Below are positions 1 to 11,541 of a stretch of DNA of 64,000 nt, piece by piece (within the stretch, counting starts at the first letter, position 1; each line of letters opens with the position of its first letter). The stretch comes from Rhodeus uyekii (Eukaryota > Chordata > Actinopteri > Cypriniformes > Acheilognathidae): contig JAWRVZ010000003.1 of assembly GCA_037043235.1 (NCBI GenBank), forward strand, positions 10,281,501 through 10,345,500, written 5' to 3'. Position numbers and translations under genes: made by a program. The notes beneath the pieces were generated by a model. That model was not told the origin of the DNA, ran no database searches, and saw nothing but the letters and a program-made list of their open reading frames with translations.

Positions 1-3000
1 GGTTGGAGCAGGAGAAATTGGGTCTCCAGAGGAAATTAAAGGGCAGAGGAGTGACCGTAGATCAGGTCGTTGGTGCACGGACCCTCGAAGCTGATAGAGA
101 GATTGAGGAGCTTCTGAAAAGAAACGCTGAACTGGAGCAGCAAATCAAATTGATAAAGTGTGTGTGCCAAATCGTGCTCCTTTCTATCAAAACAGTATGT
201 GGAATTTTTTTAATGTTGTCTGGATGTGTAACATGTATGGTTGGTTATGTAGGCAGCAGCAGGCTTTACCCCGTGATGCTGCAATGGAGGATATTAACAT
301 CAGGAACCAATATCTTGAGGAGAGGATTCACTCCCTGGAAATTCAACTATCCAAAGACTCTTCATCCAGACCATCTGTAGGTGCAACACTTTGCATGACA
401 GCAAAACCTCTTGCCATCTTTGAACCCCTCACTAATTTCACTCTCACACTTCCTTTCAAACTTTCTCCATACCTCTATTCAATCAATGACAATAAAGGAA
501 AAACATCTGTCATCCCCATCTCAGCTCAGTTCGCTATCAAGAATTCGTTCTATGACTTTTGATATCAGTGAAGCTCAGCAAACTCAGCCTCCATTTTTAA
601 ATGATGCAATCCCTGGATCAACTGAAATTGAAAAGGAAGAAGCTTTTAAAGAAAACAAAGCAACTACAAGTGCAGCAGAAGTGAGTCGAAATGAGGAAAA
701 GGATAAAGACCTTTGTGTTGTAGAGTTAGAACCAGAACATCTGGTGAATGGCAACAAAAGTGAACAGGAACAGGCCAACAGAAAAGAAGAATCTGTTGAT
801 AATGACAAAAACGAACCAGATGAGGCTCATGTAGGACAAGATATAGTAGTTGCTGAACATGTACAGGAAGAACTGAAGACTAATGGAAAGACAGAAGAGC
901 TGTTACATCAAGAGAAGGATTTGGAAGAAGATCAACTGGATGATGAAACGGCTGAAAACGAAAAGACAAATCCAGAAGAAATTTACAATAGTAGGACTCA
1001 CACAGAGCCAGATGCATTAAAGGGACAACTGGAGGATGACCAAGAAGATCGAGATGAGGAACAAGAACCTGAAGAACAATCTTTGAAATCTGAAGATGAT
1101 CCAAAACATTTGAAAGCATCAGCAGAGTCTAAAGAGGTTGAGGAAGAAGAAACGGTGCTCAGCAGTTCAATGCCATTCGATGCCAGACTGTTGCATGAAG
1201 AACCAGCAATGGAGGAGACCATGTCCTTCATACCTGTGGAAGATGTGGACATTATTTTAAGTAAGCATGTAAAAGGTTCCTCCACTAAGGAGCTGAGTGC
1301 AGATGTTGTTGAACTTGATGTCTTGGATATTCTCCAACCTGTCAAATCAGACTTCACCGTCTTTCATGACAAAGGGCAGGCAATGAAAAGCAAAGTGAAA
1401 GCTCGAAAGGTATTTGACGCATAGGAGATCCCACTGAAGTGCTAGCACACAACTTCCAGTCATCCGCCCTATAGCAGTGTTGGCTTTCAGCTTGTGACTT
1501 TGCAGGTTCTGCTTTTTTCCCATAGCAACTTTGTCTTTGTATTGCACCCTCTCCATCTTGCACCTAAAAATGTTTTTGTTGTCTGGCTGTTGTTTTTCTA
1601 CGGCATCAACATCTCTGTTGTTTCTGTAGACATCTGGCCGTGGTTCTGGTACCCCGTCTCAAAGAGAACATGAGCTCCAAAAAGAGAACCTCAAGTTGTC
1701 CACAGAGAACCTGGAACTTCGTTTTCAACTGGAGCAAGCAAACAAGGACCTGCCTCGATTAAAAGTACAGTGAAATCTAAATTAATAGCATGTTAAAAAA
1801 ATGTTTGAACACCCATTATTGTGAAAACAGTATTGTGAAACTAAAATTCGAGAACAACCTGCATAATTTAACCTATATTAATATTCAATCTGTTGTACTT
1901 GCGTTCCTCTTCCTGTAATGAAAGGATCAGGTGTCTGACCTCAAAGAGATGTGCAGTGTTTTGAAGAAGGAGAAAGCTGAAGTGGAGAAGAGGCTCAGCC
2001 ATGTTCGTGGGGTAGGTAGCAGCACATCTAAGCTCTTAAAACACTGATCCTCTTATCTCCTTAATTCTTATTTTATTATCCTCTTATACAGTCTGGCCGC
2101 AGCGGGAAAACCGTACCTGAGCTGGAGAAGACTATCGCACTGATGAAGAAGGTAGTGGAGAAAGTTCAGAGAGAGAATGAGGGCTTAAAGAAGACACCAG
2201 AGGCCACTGTGAGGGAGCAGCTTGCAAAATTGGAACAGGACCATGAGAAGCTTAAGGTACTTTATGTGAACTTGTTCAGTGACGCTTCCTGCATAATGAA
2301 GTACACGCTGTGCTTGTTTAAAACAGATGCAGATGCAGAATGCAGGATGTGTGTGGTACATTTAAAATACATATTAACATATAAAAGATATTTATTATAA
2401 TAATAAAAAAATGCTGCATTTTTGATTCAGCCTTGGTGAGCAAAAACATTTAGAAAAATCTGCTACCATTCAGAGGTTTGGGGTTGGTAAGATTTTTCTA
2501 AATGTTTAGAAGCTCTCGCTCCAGACCTTGCTTGAAACGCCTCCAACACGCTTGAAAATTACATTTGAGTAAACTATTTTCCTTTGAGTTTGCTTTAATG
2601 AATAAAAAGATAAATACATTTATTTGAAAGAGAAATCTTTTTATTGTTATAAATGCTTTTATTGTCAGTTTCGATCAATTTAATGACTCCTCGCTAAATA
2701 TAAGATCTTACTGATCCCAAACTTTTGAACGGTGGTGTATGTTCCATACATTTCCATAAATAAATCCACAATGAACTTAAAATTTAGCTTTCAGCGGAAA
2801 CGATACGAGAATGTGACATTGTTTTGTTCAAGTATGTCGTTCTTTTCTACATTTACAGTAATACCTCGAGATACGAGCGTCTACATACGAGTATTCCAAG
2901 ATAAGAGTCTTCCGGCAGATTTTTGCTTCTAGATACGAGTTAATATGAGCACGCGTACTGACGCCGATGTCGACACATGATTCGCTTCACGTTTTCGCTG

Positions 3001-5751
3001 ACTTCTGTACGCATCGCCCATGAGTAGCAGTAGCTGATTTTCTCTCTAATTTTGTGCTTTATTCTTCATAATAGCAATGCGTTCTAAGAAAGTGATTAGT
3101 AAGGATGGTAGACGCTTGATGACCATGGAAATGAAGCATGAAGTTGTGAATAAATATGAGTGTGGTGCCCGCGTGAGTGATCTAGCACGCATTTATGATC
3201 GCAGCGCATCCACGATATATGTACCATCCTTAAGCAAAAGGATGTTATCAAGAATGTAAATCCTTCCAAAGGCGTGACGATTACATCGAAGTTATGTTCA
3301 AATATAAATGATGAGATGGAGAGGCTTCTGTTGTTGTGGATAAAGGAGAAGCAGATATCCCTCGATAGATATTTTGTTAAAAAATCTGCAGTAAGTGAAA
3401 GTGAGGGTAGTCAGACGAAAGAAAGGTAAGTTCAGTTATGCTTAGTTCCTGCTATTCAAGAAAATTTAGTTTTTACTAAATGAAAAAGGTACGAAAAGTG
3501 ATCAAAAGTAAAGAATACAAATCAAAACAATAATATAAGATAGAAAAGTTGTTAATTTAAATTGCGTAGTGTTCGTGTAAGGTACGATACGAAATCAAGT
3601 GTCTCTATATCAACCCCCTTCCTCCCTCCCTCCCTCCGCACCTGCCGCTACTGTCTGTAAAAACTTATAATTAAAACCACATTTTATTTCATATCACACA
3701 TGTATCATACTGTATACATGTACTATATTTGTGTGTGCGTGTCTTTACCAATAAAAAATGTTTTTTCCCCCATTGTTACGGATCTGGAATGGATTAATTT
3801 GTTTTCTATTATTTCTTATGGGAAAACATGATTCGAGATACAAACAATCCGCCCTGGAATGGATTATGCCCGTATCTAGAGGTATTACTGTATAATAATA
3901 TGCAACGTTTTTCTTTTTATTACAGTCAGAATATGAAAAGCTGAAAAGAAAACAAGAGGACCAGCTAAATGCAAGACTTGAGTCAAAAACCAAGGGCATT
4001 GAGAAAATCATGATGGAAAATGAACGCTTACGTAAAGATGCTAAAAAGGTGTTTATTAAAAAATATAATTTTCATTTCCTTCACGTCACTGCAACTTAAA
4101 TGTGTGCGTGTGTGCGCCCTTAATACGTCATGTCTAAAGCGCCTGTTTTTATGCTAAATTGCAGGAAGCAGAAGGTGCAGAAAAGCTGCGGATCGCAAAG
4201 GCCAGCCTTGAAGTAACCAACGAAAAACTAAAGGCGGAGCTTCAGGAGACCAATCAGAGACTGTTATTATCACAATCCAAAGGGTCATCTTTAGATGGGT
4301 CAGACAGCAAAACCTGGAAATCATCCGTTGTGACTAGGTAATACATTTACTTCAGTACCACTTTATCAATTTTTTCTTCGTGTAAGGTCATTATTCATTT
4401 TTCCCTTCGCAGGCTATTTGAAAACAAGATGAAAGGTCTCGAGAGTGAAATCGCTAAGAAAAACTCCAGCATATCAGAACTGAAGGTGTTGCTAAAAGAG
4501 GCTAATGAGAAACAGCATGCAACACAGCACACTGTCAGCCAGCTGAAGGAACATGTGAGATGCTCATCCTCCTTCGGCTATTCATCAAAATCGCCATATT
4601 CTGCCATCACTGCTTAATAATGCTCTAAAAGAGTTTTGCGTAGGTTCTTGGCCTCATTTGAGGGAACTAGGGGCCTCTTAGCGTTAGCTGGCTAAAGTCA
4701 GAGCCAGATTGCAGATTTTGGGTAGTCAGAAAATCGCATAGTAAATGGTAGGCACACTCCCATTTTTTTGTTTCAGACCATGATTTCATCCAGTTGGAGG
4801 ATTTTGTTTGATACTTTGTGGTGATTTTAGAACAGTGTTTTTATTTTGCATGCGTCTCCAAGCAATGAAGCCGTTTCTGTGCAAATTTTTTTAGTTTGGC
4901 ATGACTTCAAAGTCTGGTAGTGTGACCCTCGGTTGTTTAAAATACTGTTCCCGTTTTTTTTTTTTCTCTGTATCCATTTACAAAGTCGGCGAATGGATGA
5001 TCAGTGTTTTAAAAGCCGTGTAGCGTATTCCAGATTTAGCGTGCACATTGACTTTTTCCCAGAGATCTAACATAAAAACTTAATGTGTACTAACAGGTGG
5101 AACTACTTAAAAATATCCCAATGGAAGCGACCACTGGCGAAGGGCTTGCCAGAGAGTATCAGTCAGTGAGGTGAAGCACTCAAGGCAGAATATCCATAGA
5201 CTTCTAAATACGCATAACAACTGAAAAGTCATTCATTGCCAAATATCTCCCATTTAGATTGGCCAATAAACAACTGGAGAAAGAGAAAGCTCAACTTCTT
5301 CGGCAGATCCAAAGGTATGACGAGCAGTTTGGGACCAGCAAAGCAGGACCAGGTATGATCACCATTGATTTATTTGACGTTTTTATTTATTTATTGAAGA
5401 TGATGACATGGAACATAATCTGCATAACCTCTGTTTCGTAGGATACAATGAGCTCCGTGAACAAATTAAGGCTGCGAATACTGAAAAGAAGAAATTACAG
5501 GTATTTCTAAAGAAAAGTCTCTAAATAATCTTCGGTTTTACGTTGCTTTCTAAATGCTTTCATTTCAGGATGAAGTGCGGAAACTGACCCAAGAACTGCA
5601 AAGCTTTGACCCGACATTTTTTGAGGAACTTGAGGATCTTAAATTTAATTACAATGAGGAGGTGAAGAAAAACATTGTCCTGGAGGAGCAGCTGAAGAAG
5701 CTGTCGGATCAGTTTGGCGTGGCGATTCCTGTAGACGTGTCTATCAGCTAA
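1..5751 (+). CDS. cep290: cep290, 3' end (centrosomal protein of 290 kDa, C-terminal coiled coil); 5' part outside window
   Basis: CEP290 is a large coiled-coil protein of the ciliary transition zone and centriolar satellites that controls entry of proteins into cilia. The 5' part lies before the window. Exons read here: 1-157, 253-376, 1630-1764, 1925-2011, 2092-2256, 3926-4048, 4165-4337, 4413-4554, 5097-5170, 5258-5352, 5442-5500, 5569-5751. Every junction has GT-AG borders and keeps the frame, giving 504 C-terminal residues. Matches to recalled human CEP290 include KLKGRGVT, QALPRD, LEQANKDLPRLK, GRSGKT, KVVEKVQREN and EKLRIAK. The whole stretch is heptad-like coiled coil. The protein ends soon after the last coil (end VDVSIS) and lacks the acidic tail that I recall in human. 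rlig1 follows tail-to-tail, as in human. Family assignment is secure; exon ends could be off by a few bases. Confidence 0.95.
525..1409 (+). other. putative phase-0 cassette exon inside a cep290 intron (295 codons, acidic)
   Basis: The intron between cep290 exons 253-376 and 1630-1764 contains a reading frame open from 411 to 1424. Within it lies a plausible acceptor (catctcag, ending at 524, after a pyrimidine-rich stretch at about 426-480) and a donor (AAG then gtattt at 1410). The enclosed 885 nt is exactly 295 codons, starts and ends in phase 0, and both flanking cep290 exons also meet in phase 0. The encoded segment is very rich in Glu, Asp, Lys and Ser, with a more hydrophobic C-terminal part (SFIPVEDVDIILSKH; LDVLDILQPVKSDF). 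I know of no such segment in human CEP290. Alternatives: a nested intronless gene starting at 411 and stopping at 1424, or chance low-complexity sequence. No transcript evidence is available. Confidence 0.45.
2854..3892 (+). mobile_element. Tigger/pogo-like DNA transposon, internally decayed, in cep290 intron
   Basis: The element has inverted ends (left CAGTAATACCTCGAGATACG; right end, reverse complemented, CAGTAATACCTCTAGATACG) and TA at both outer borders, the target-site duplication of Tc1/mariner-class elements. Inside, an ORF at 3077-3259 begins MRSKKVISKDG and continues with MEMKHEVVNKYE and VSDLARIY. This resembles the N-terminal helix-turn-helix of Tigger/pogo transposases. The ORF then breaks, so no functional transposase is left. 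It lies between cep290 exons ending 2256 and starting 3926. Confidence 0.8.
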
Positions 5752-6004
5752 CAGACGTCAAGTCGTCATATTTTATTGCTACAGCTTATTTTGAGCCAAG
5801 TATGTACATGTAACAGTGTTACTTCACTTTATATTCAAATACAATTAAGTTGAAATGTTTAAGTAGGTGCATATTTAAGTTAAACATTAAGACATTTACA
5901 GTATTTATGATTTGTGGCCTTACTAGCAAGAATTAAAAGGTTTTTTTCTTTTTGCTTGTATAATTTTCAATCACTGCCTCATTTTTCAGTCTCTCCTTAG
6001 ATGT

Positions 6005-6010
6005 AATAAA
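6005..6010 (+). terminator. Probable cep290 polyadenylation signal (AATAAA)
   Basis: A canonical AATAAA hexamer lies about 250 bases after the cep290 stop and just short of the rlig1 coding end on the other strand. An ATTAAA lies upstream at about 5932. No cleavage site can be proven from the sequence. Confidence 0.5.
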
Positions 6011-6247
6011 CATCAGTTTGTTCCATTTATTTATATATATACATATTCCTGAACGTCCTCGGAAAAAAACACTACCATGCTTTTAAAAGAAAGGAAAAAG
6101 TGCAACAGATAAAGCAAACATCACATACTTGCAGATGTGAGCAAGGTGTCAAAGGGAATTTGAAAAGGTAGTTTTCACCAACATGGAGTCTTCTCTCTGG
6201 TTCAAACCAGATGTAGTAGGAATGTTTGGTAGTTTCGATTTATGGGA

Positions 6248-9200
6248 TCAGGGTTCAAACCGAATGTCTTGTATGCAGCTGAAGACTTGTCCGTTTATGC
6301 TAAAGAATGATTTGAATAAGTCCTTCTCGGAAGCATCTGGATCACACATTGTTTCATCTACGTGGACGGCCACAGGTCTGGTGTTCAGGAAACTGTCATC
6401 AACAGGCCACTTCAAACCGAGATGATGGCGGTGTATCTGAAGAGACGATTTAACATGATTTGTTCTGATAATGGCAAGAGAAGAGTGATGTTTACTTCTT
6501 AAGGGCCGGTCACACAGCTGATCACGCACGAATCACTCACAAATCACGCACAGATTGGGTTTGTGCGTGCTTCTGCGTCGAGAAATTGACACGCCCGACG
6601 CATGAATCACTAACGGAGCGCGTCCAAACACGCACGCTTTGTGAACGTTCCACGTTCAAGCACTTTCAGAATCCACATTGTCAGTGGAATGAACGTGATA
6701 CGAGCGCAGTTCATGCGTGATATGAAGGAGGGGCGTCAGTGGACGTGCGCGGTTTCGAACCAGTTCCGACGCATAAGCACTGACGGCCGACGCGTGTCCT
6801 GCGCATGTCACGCATACTCGACGCATAAACTACGCACGCCGACTCGGAAAAATCCACTGCACATCCACTTACAATCACTGACGGTCCACGGTCATTCCAC
6901 TGACGAATTACGCATACGACACACGCTCCGCGCAGAAACAAAAATCTGTGCGGAATTAGTGCGTTTTCGCTGTGTGACTGGCCCTTAACCCCTTGGTTAC
7001 CTTAACCAGTGTCCCGTCATCACAGTGCCAGACAATACCCTCCACTCGCCCCTCTTGGCATTCCTGAAACCAGGAATACAGCTGCTGGAATTCCACTGGA
7101 GGAGCGTTCCGGACGCGCAAGACCCCGTGAGGCACCAGAACATGGACTGGATGCTTCTTACTTCCCAAACCTACAGAATCCCACAGAATTCCAGTTGTTT
7201 TCTTACTTCCTTAACACACTACCATTGAAAAGTTTTTTGAAAGATATTACTACATTTATTCATCGAGGATGCATTTACTTGATCAATGTTGACAGTTAAG
7301 ACATTAACTGTTGCAGTATTTCTATTTTATTTTTTAAAGCTGTTCTTTTGAACTTTATTTCTCAAATAATCCTGAGAGAAAATGCATCCGTTTCCACAGA
7401 ACCAGCAGAACCGATTTCAATAAGAAGAGCATCAAATGATTATGTTGCACTGAAAACTGATGTAATAATGCTGAAAATTCAGATTTGATGCAACAGAAAT
7501 TTTTACAATGTACAGTGATCCCTCGTTTAATGTGAACCGGAACCCCCGGCGATAGGTGAAAATCCGCGAAGTAGGATTGGCCCTCCTAGGAATTTCTGTA
7601 TATGTGTGTGTAGGTACCAGAATGTTTAAAATATGTATATTTATACTTTTAATATATTTTAATTAAATCTATTTAATTATAAAACCTTAATATTATACAT
7701 TTACTCTCTCTCTCTCATACGATACGTATTAAGGTGCTCTACGCTCATCAATGACAGCAGTATCTTGAGACTCCAGTAATGACGACGATGACAGACCTGT
7801 GCGGTTCGATGAATGATGATGATGGTGTTACTGCACTGGTATAATGAGGCATTTAAATCAGTTCGGGAAGCGCCTCATCGTCAGATATCGGCGCTGGATC
7901 GTCAACATTTACTTCTGAGAGAGGTGAAGAGGCTCCCACTCCACTCATGCTCTCATTGGTCCATCTCGCACCGGGAACCAATCACGTGTCTTGTCTGAGT
8001 GCCGTGTGTGTGTACAAAGCCTCTGAGAGAGTTTCTCTCTTTGTCTGGCATCCTGGGAAACCGTTTCTCTCACATCACGATAAAACAACGCTGCTTTCCA
8101 CAATACGGCTGCCGACATGGCGGTATTTTAGAATCTTTATTTTTCAATTTAATATTTTTTGAAAAATCCGTGTAATCAGTGTATTTTTTATCAAATAAAT
8201 GCATCCTAGATGAACATAGAGAGACTTCTTTCAAAAACCTTAACCACAAAAACTTTTAAACAGTACATTATACTTGCCATATGGATTTCCATTAACATTG
8301 GTCCCGATAAGTTCAAGGGTTTGCTCCATGAGATCTGCCAGAGGAACGCTGACAATTTCAAGCAATCCTTCATCATCCCCATTTGTCTTCAGGACAAGGG
8401 CAACACCAACGTCATAGTTGACCACAGAGGCATGCCAGCAGTACTGCTTGTTGGTTTGATCCACCGGAACCCAACCTTCACAACAAACAGTGCCTTTATT
8501 TTCAAGCACACTGTAACTCCGAAACAAGAGCGCGTTTCAGAGGCACCGACTCACCAGGTATGTGTCCATGTTCGTCAGGCACTGGATGACCATTCTCGTG
8601 CTTGACTCTGTGAGCAGCGATCCAGGACTCTGGCACTTCTCGGAAATCATCATCTACGTTCCACACAAATCCTGGTATTTAGCAGAGAATCGAAAACATC
8701 TGTTTAGCACTTTTCATTCTGATTCACTGCTTTGAGACAGTTTCTGATTAGCCAGTGAATGAAATAACACTTGTGTTCAGTATAATATTTATACAAGCTA
8801 AGTAAGCAAAACCAGATTAAAGTGTTTGTTTTTTTCAAATCGGATACTTTAGCCTGAAATACCTTTACAAGTCTTCTGCGAATACTGATACTTTTTCAGT
8901 CTCTTGTCCGCCTGCTTGGTGGGTTTCCGATCCAAGCGAGCCCAGAGATAAGGTTCCCCTAAAAAAGGAAATTATAGTGGAATACAGTTATCTCGGGGGT
9001 TGCAAAAAAGCAGAGGATCGAGATAACCAACAGTCAATATGGCGATTTGTTTGATGAAGCGATCGGCATGCTATAAAAATGTACATACACTGTAAATGTT
9101 TGCTAACAACAAAAGGCATATGTGCACCAACTAACTAAGAGATTTACCAGTATACAATAAAAAACATGATACAAACCTTTAATTATATTCTCCAACATTG

Positions 9201-10565
9201 CAAACACAATTTCGCTCACAGCATAAACAGTCATAACATATTCGTGAGGTCTTCACGCTGCACTAGATTGCATACTTTCTTGCGTTCTGCCTGTCTAATG
9301 TGCTTTCTCAACAAATTCGGCTTCGTCCCGTCTTTTAACAACTGGGTTCTTCAATCCGCAGCAGCGCTGAGCAGAGCACACGTCAGAACAAAGTGTGAGG
9401 CTTAGAAGAAGAAATGTTACATTTATATAGCGCTTTTCCAGAGGCTTAGATAAACACACACAACCACCTGCTTTTGTTCTGACGCTCGCTCTGCTCAGCG
9501 CATAACAACGATATGTGCTTTCACTTCAGAGAGTGCTGAGTGGCGCTGAGAGAGAAGCATCACTGACAGAGCAACGCAAACTCAACGCATGCGTAGTGAA
9601 CTAGGTACGAGACAAGATAACCATGTGAAGTGGCGAATTTGTCCTTCTTTTGTGCTTGAGATATTAATGTTCGGCGACATTAAGGGATCGACATTACCGA
9701 AAAGAAAATACTAAGACAAATAGCGAGTTTGGCGGTTCCACTTCAAAAACGTTGACATAATAGGATTGCCGAGTTAACCGCGAGTAGAAATAAGTGAACT
9801 CCAAAAAGCATTTATAATGTTACAAAAAGAACGTGGGGGAACTATTTAAAAAAAAATTAAGCAGCATAATGGTTTTCAACATTGATATTGATAAGAAATG
9901 TTTCCTGTGCACAAAAATCAGCATCTTAGAATGATTTCTGGAGGATCAAGTTAAGATTCGGCTTTGCCATCAAAGAATGTTTAACACCATAATTGATTTA
10001 ACTATATATTTGATCAAATAAATGACGTCACGGGATATTATTCATTTATGAGCCAGTCTACCTTTGTATGTGGTGACATAGCAGCACGTCCCATCAATCT
10101 TCTCGGTCGCCACAGAACAGTGAATGGCTGAGGCGAGGGCAGCGGGGTTCACGTGCTCAGTGGCCACAACCTGCAACTGCTGTCCGGGAACAAGAGCAAA
10201 TCTGATCAAAACCCAATCTTCTATGCACCGTGCATGACGCCATTTATTATGTGATTGTATAGCCCTATTGGATCAGCCCATTAACATGCATATATAGCTT
10301 CCCCCTTTAATGCACTGACTAAAATAATTAAAATATTAAAAGTGATGACGTTGATAGTAAGTATGCGCCATATTGTCTCGTACGGTTTTTAAACATTTAA
10401 CAATGTTTAAAAATATTGGCGACATAAAAAATATGTACTGTAACAAAAAAATGCAGATTTTTGTTTTTTGCCCACCTGACAGTCGCGTTTTCTGGATGGT
10501 TCGTTTCTCACTTCCGTCAGGAAAACACATGGGATCTTCTGCTGCACTGAACCCAGACGCCGCAT
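6248..10565 (-). CDS. rlig1: rlig1 (C12orf29): 5'-phosphate/3'-OH RNA ligase 1, complete
   Basis: Predicted RNA ligase of the nucleotidyltransferase superfamily. Human C12orf29/RLIG1 auto-AMPylates a lysine and seals RNA 5'-phosphate to 3'-hydroxyl ends. Coding exons, 5' to 3': 10476-10565, 10062-10179, 8863-8958, 8555-8671, 8278-8475, 7001-7170, 6248-6436. Together they give 978 nt and 325 residues, the length I recall for human. The start is the ATG of MRRLGSVQQKIPCVF, matching human MKRLGSVQRKMPCVF. The motif I sequence EKIDGT places the nucleophile at Lys57, the human position. Other conserved blocks are YLWARLDRKP, GWVPVDQTNKQYCWH, ELIGTNVNGNPYG, EGIVWHCDDGTLVK and HRHHLGLKWP. Exon 5 ends with a non-canonical GC donor (ATG then gcaagt). 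Several introns carry mobile elements. No defect is seen, so the gene looks functional. Confidence 0.95.
6499..6988. mobile_element. piggyBac-type MITE (TTAA target site) filling the last rlig1 intron
   Basis: The ends are near-perfect inverted repeats: left GGGCCGGTCACACAGC, right (reverse complemented) GGGCCAGTCACACAGC, 15 of 16 identical. TTAA lies directly outside each end (6499-6502 and 6985-6988), the target site duplicated by piggyBac transposases. The interior (about 480 bp) is GC-rich and full of short acgca/tgcgt repeats with no meaningful ORF, so it is non-autonomous. It accounts for 490 of the 564 bases of the intron and stops 12 bases before the next exon. Confidence 0.85.
7511..8185. 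mobile_element. Tigger-type MITE (CAGTGATCCCTCG family), copy with degraded right end
   Basis: It begins with TA plus CAGTGATCCCTCGTTTAATG and shares long blocks with the copies at 17821-18200 and 57684-58040 (tctggcatcctgggaaaccg; aatacggctgc). Extra microsatellite-like sequence lies at about 7590-7900, and the right inverted end is decayed after about 8180. It sits in the rlig1 intron between exons 7001-7170 and 8278-8475. Confidence 0.7.
8973..9803 (-). mobile_element. Tigger-like element (CAGTGGAGTTCACTTATCTCG family), reverse copy
   Basis: The left end (tatagtggaatacagttatc) and right end (gagttaaccgcgagtagaaa ... taagtgaactcca) mirror the complete copy at 52783-53896. The reverse strand carries a decayed coding stretch related to the one at about 53470-53570 (RRDEAEFVEKAH-like), a probable transposase remnant. 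It lies in rlig1 intron 2, 15 bases from exon 8863-8958. Confidence 0.6.
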
Positions 10566-11541
10566 TATGTCTGCTGTTAATCCGCTTTAATGAGGGGTGT
10601 GTTGCTTTACAGACTGAATATGGACTGGGGAAATCACTTTAACAGATCTGCCGTTCACATGCGCCAAACACTGTTTTATTCAGATTTCCTCCCATTCTGT
10701 AAACTTTTCTGTGAAGTCGATCTTTGTCGCCCTCTATTGACACGGAGAGTGAATTGTCTGAGTTCATATTGAGCAGGATTTACGTGCATGAAAGTCCGTT
10801 TCTGCCTCAGAGCAAAAAGGTAATTTAACTTTTTTTTAAACAGTTTTACACATAAATAAACCAATAAATATTTAAATAACACGCTTTCATTTACATAAAG
10901 CGTGGCGACTGCAAGAAGCGAATTTCCACATTGTCATTTGACAGACATTTTGAAACATTATTTTTGGTTTTAACTTCATACTCCATTAGTTTTGTTTGAA
11001 ACTCAAGATCAGTATATCCAGTTTAGCTAACTAAACAGTTAACCTGCATAACTGAGGATTCATTCAATAATATTTACGATCCTAACGTCACAAAACATTG
11101 TTATAAAACTTTTTGTTAAAAATCTGACCTCCAAACGTAAATCTTTAATAAATCTCTTGTGTAAACAGAAAGTGTACAAACAATTTAATAGCAACAACTT
11201 TAATGACACGACTCTATTGACACCCTCTCAAGAGTATCATCTGCATGAATAACCTCTTATTAAATATTAAACCGTTTTATATTACAAAGCAGAATTTTAT
11301 CTTCTCATGCCCTTTAAAAGCACGCAGTTAAGCCTATTATGTAAATATATACACATGCCTTTACCATTTCAGCATTATAACTTTAAATTTTGTACCATGT
11401 GACTGGATTTATGGCAGAAAAAATTGTATCCAGGCAAAGTACAAAGTTCCAAAGGTAACAACCAGAGGTGGATCTATAAAGCGTCAATACGAATCCACTC
11501 TATTGAACTCTATTTTTTTTTTTTCTAACTGATGCCAGGAT

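Noticed and set aside
998..1357. Ser-rich 119-aa open frame on the minus strand
   Set aside because: Antisense shadow of the acidic plus-strand cassette in cep290; Ser richness mirrors Glu/Asp/Lys codons.
6641..6988. 115-aa Arg/His-rich open frame
   Set aside because: Lies entirely within the piggyBac MITE; a by-product of its acgca-type repeats.
8210..8605. 131-aa plus-strand open frame
   Set aside because: Shadow of rlig1 exons 4 and 5 on the minus strand.
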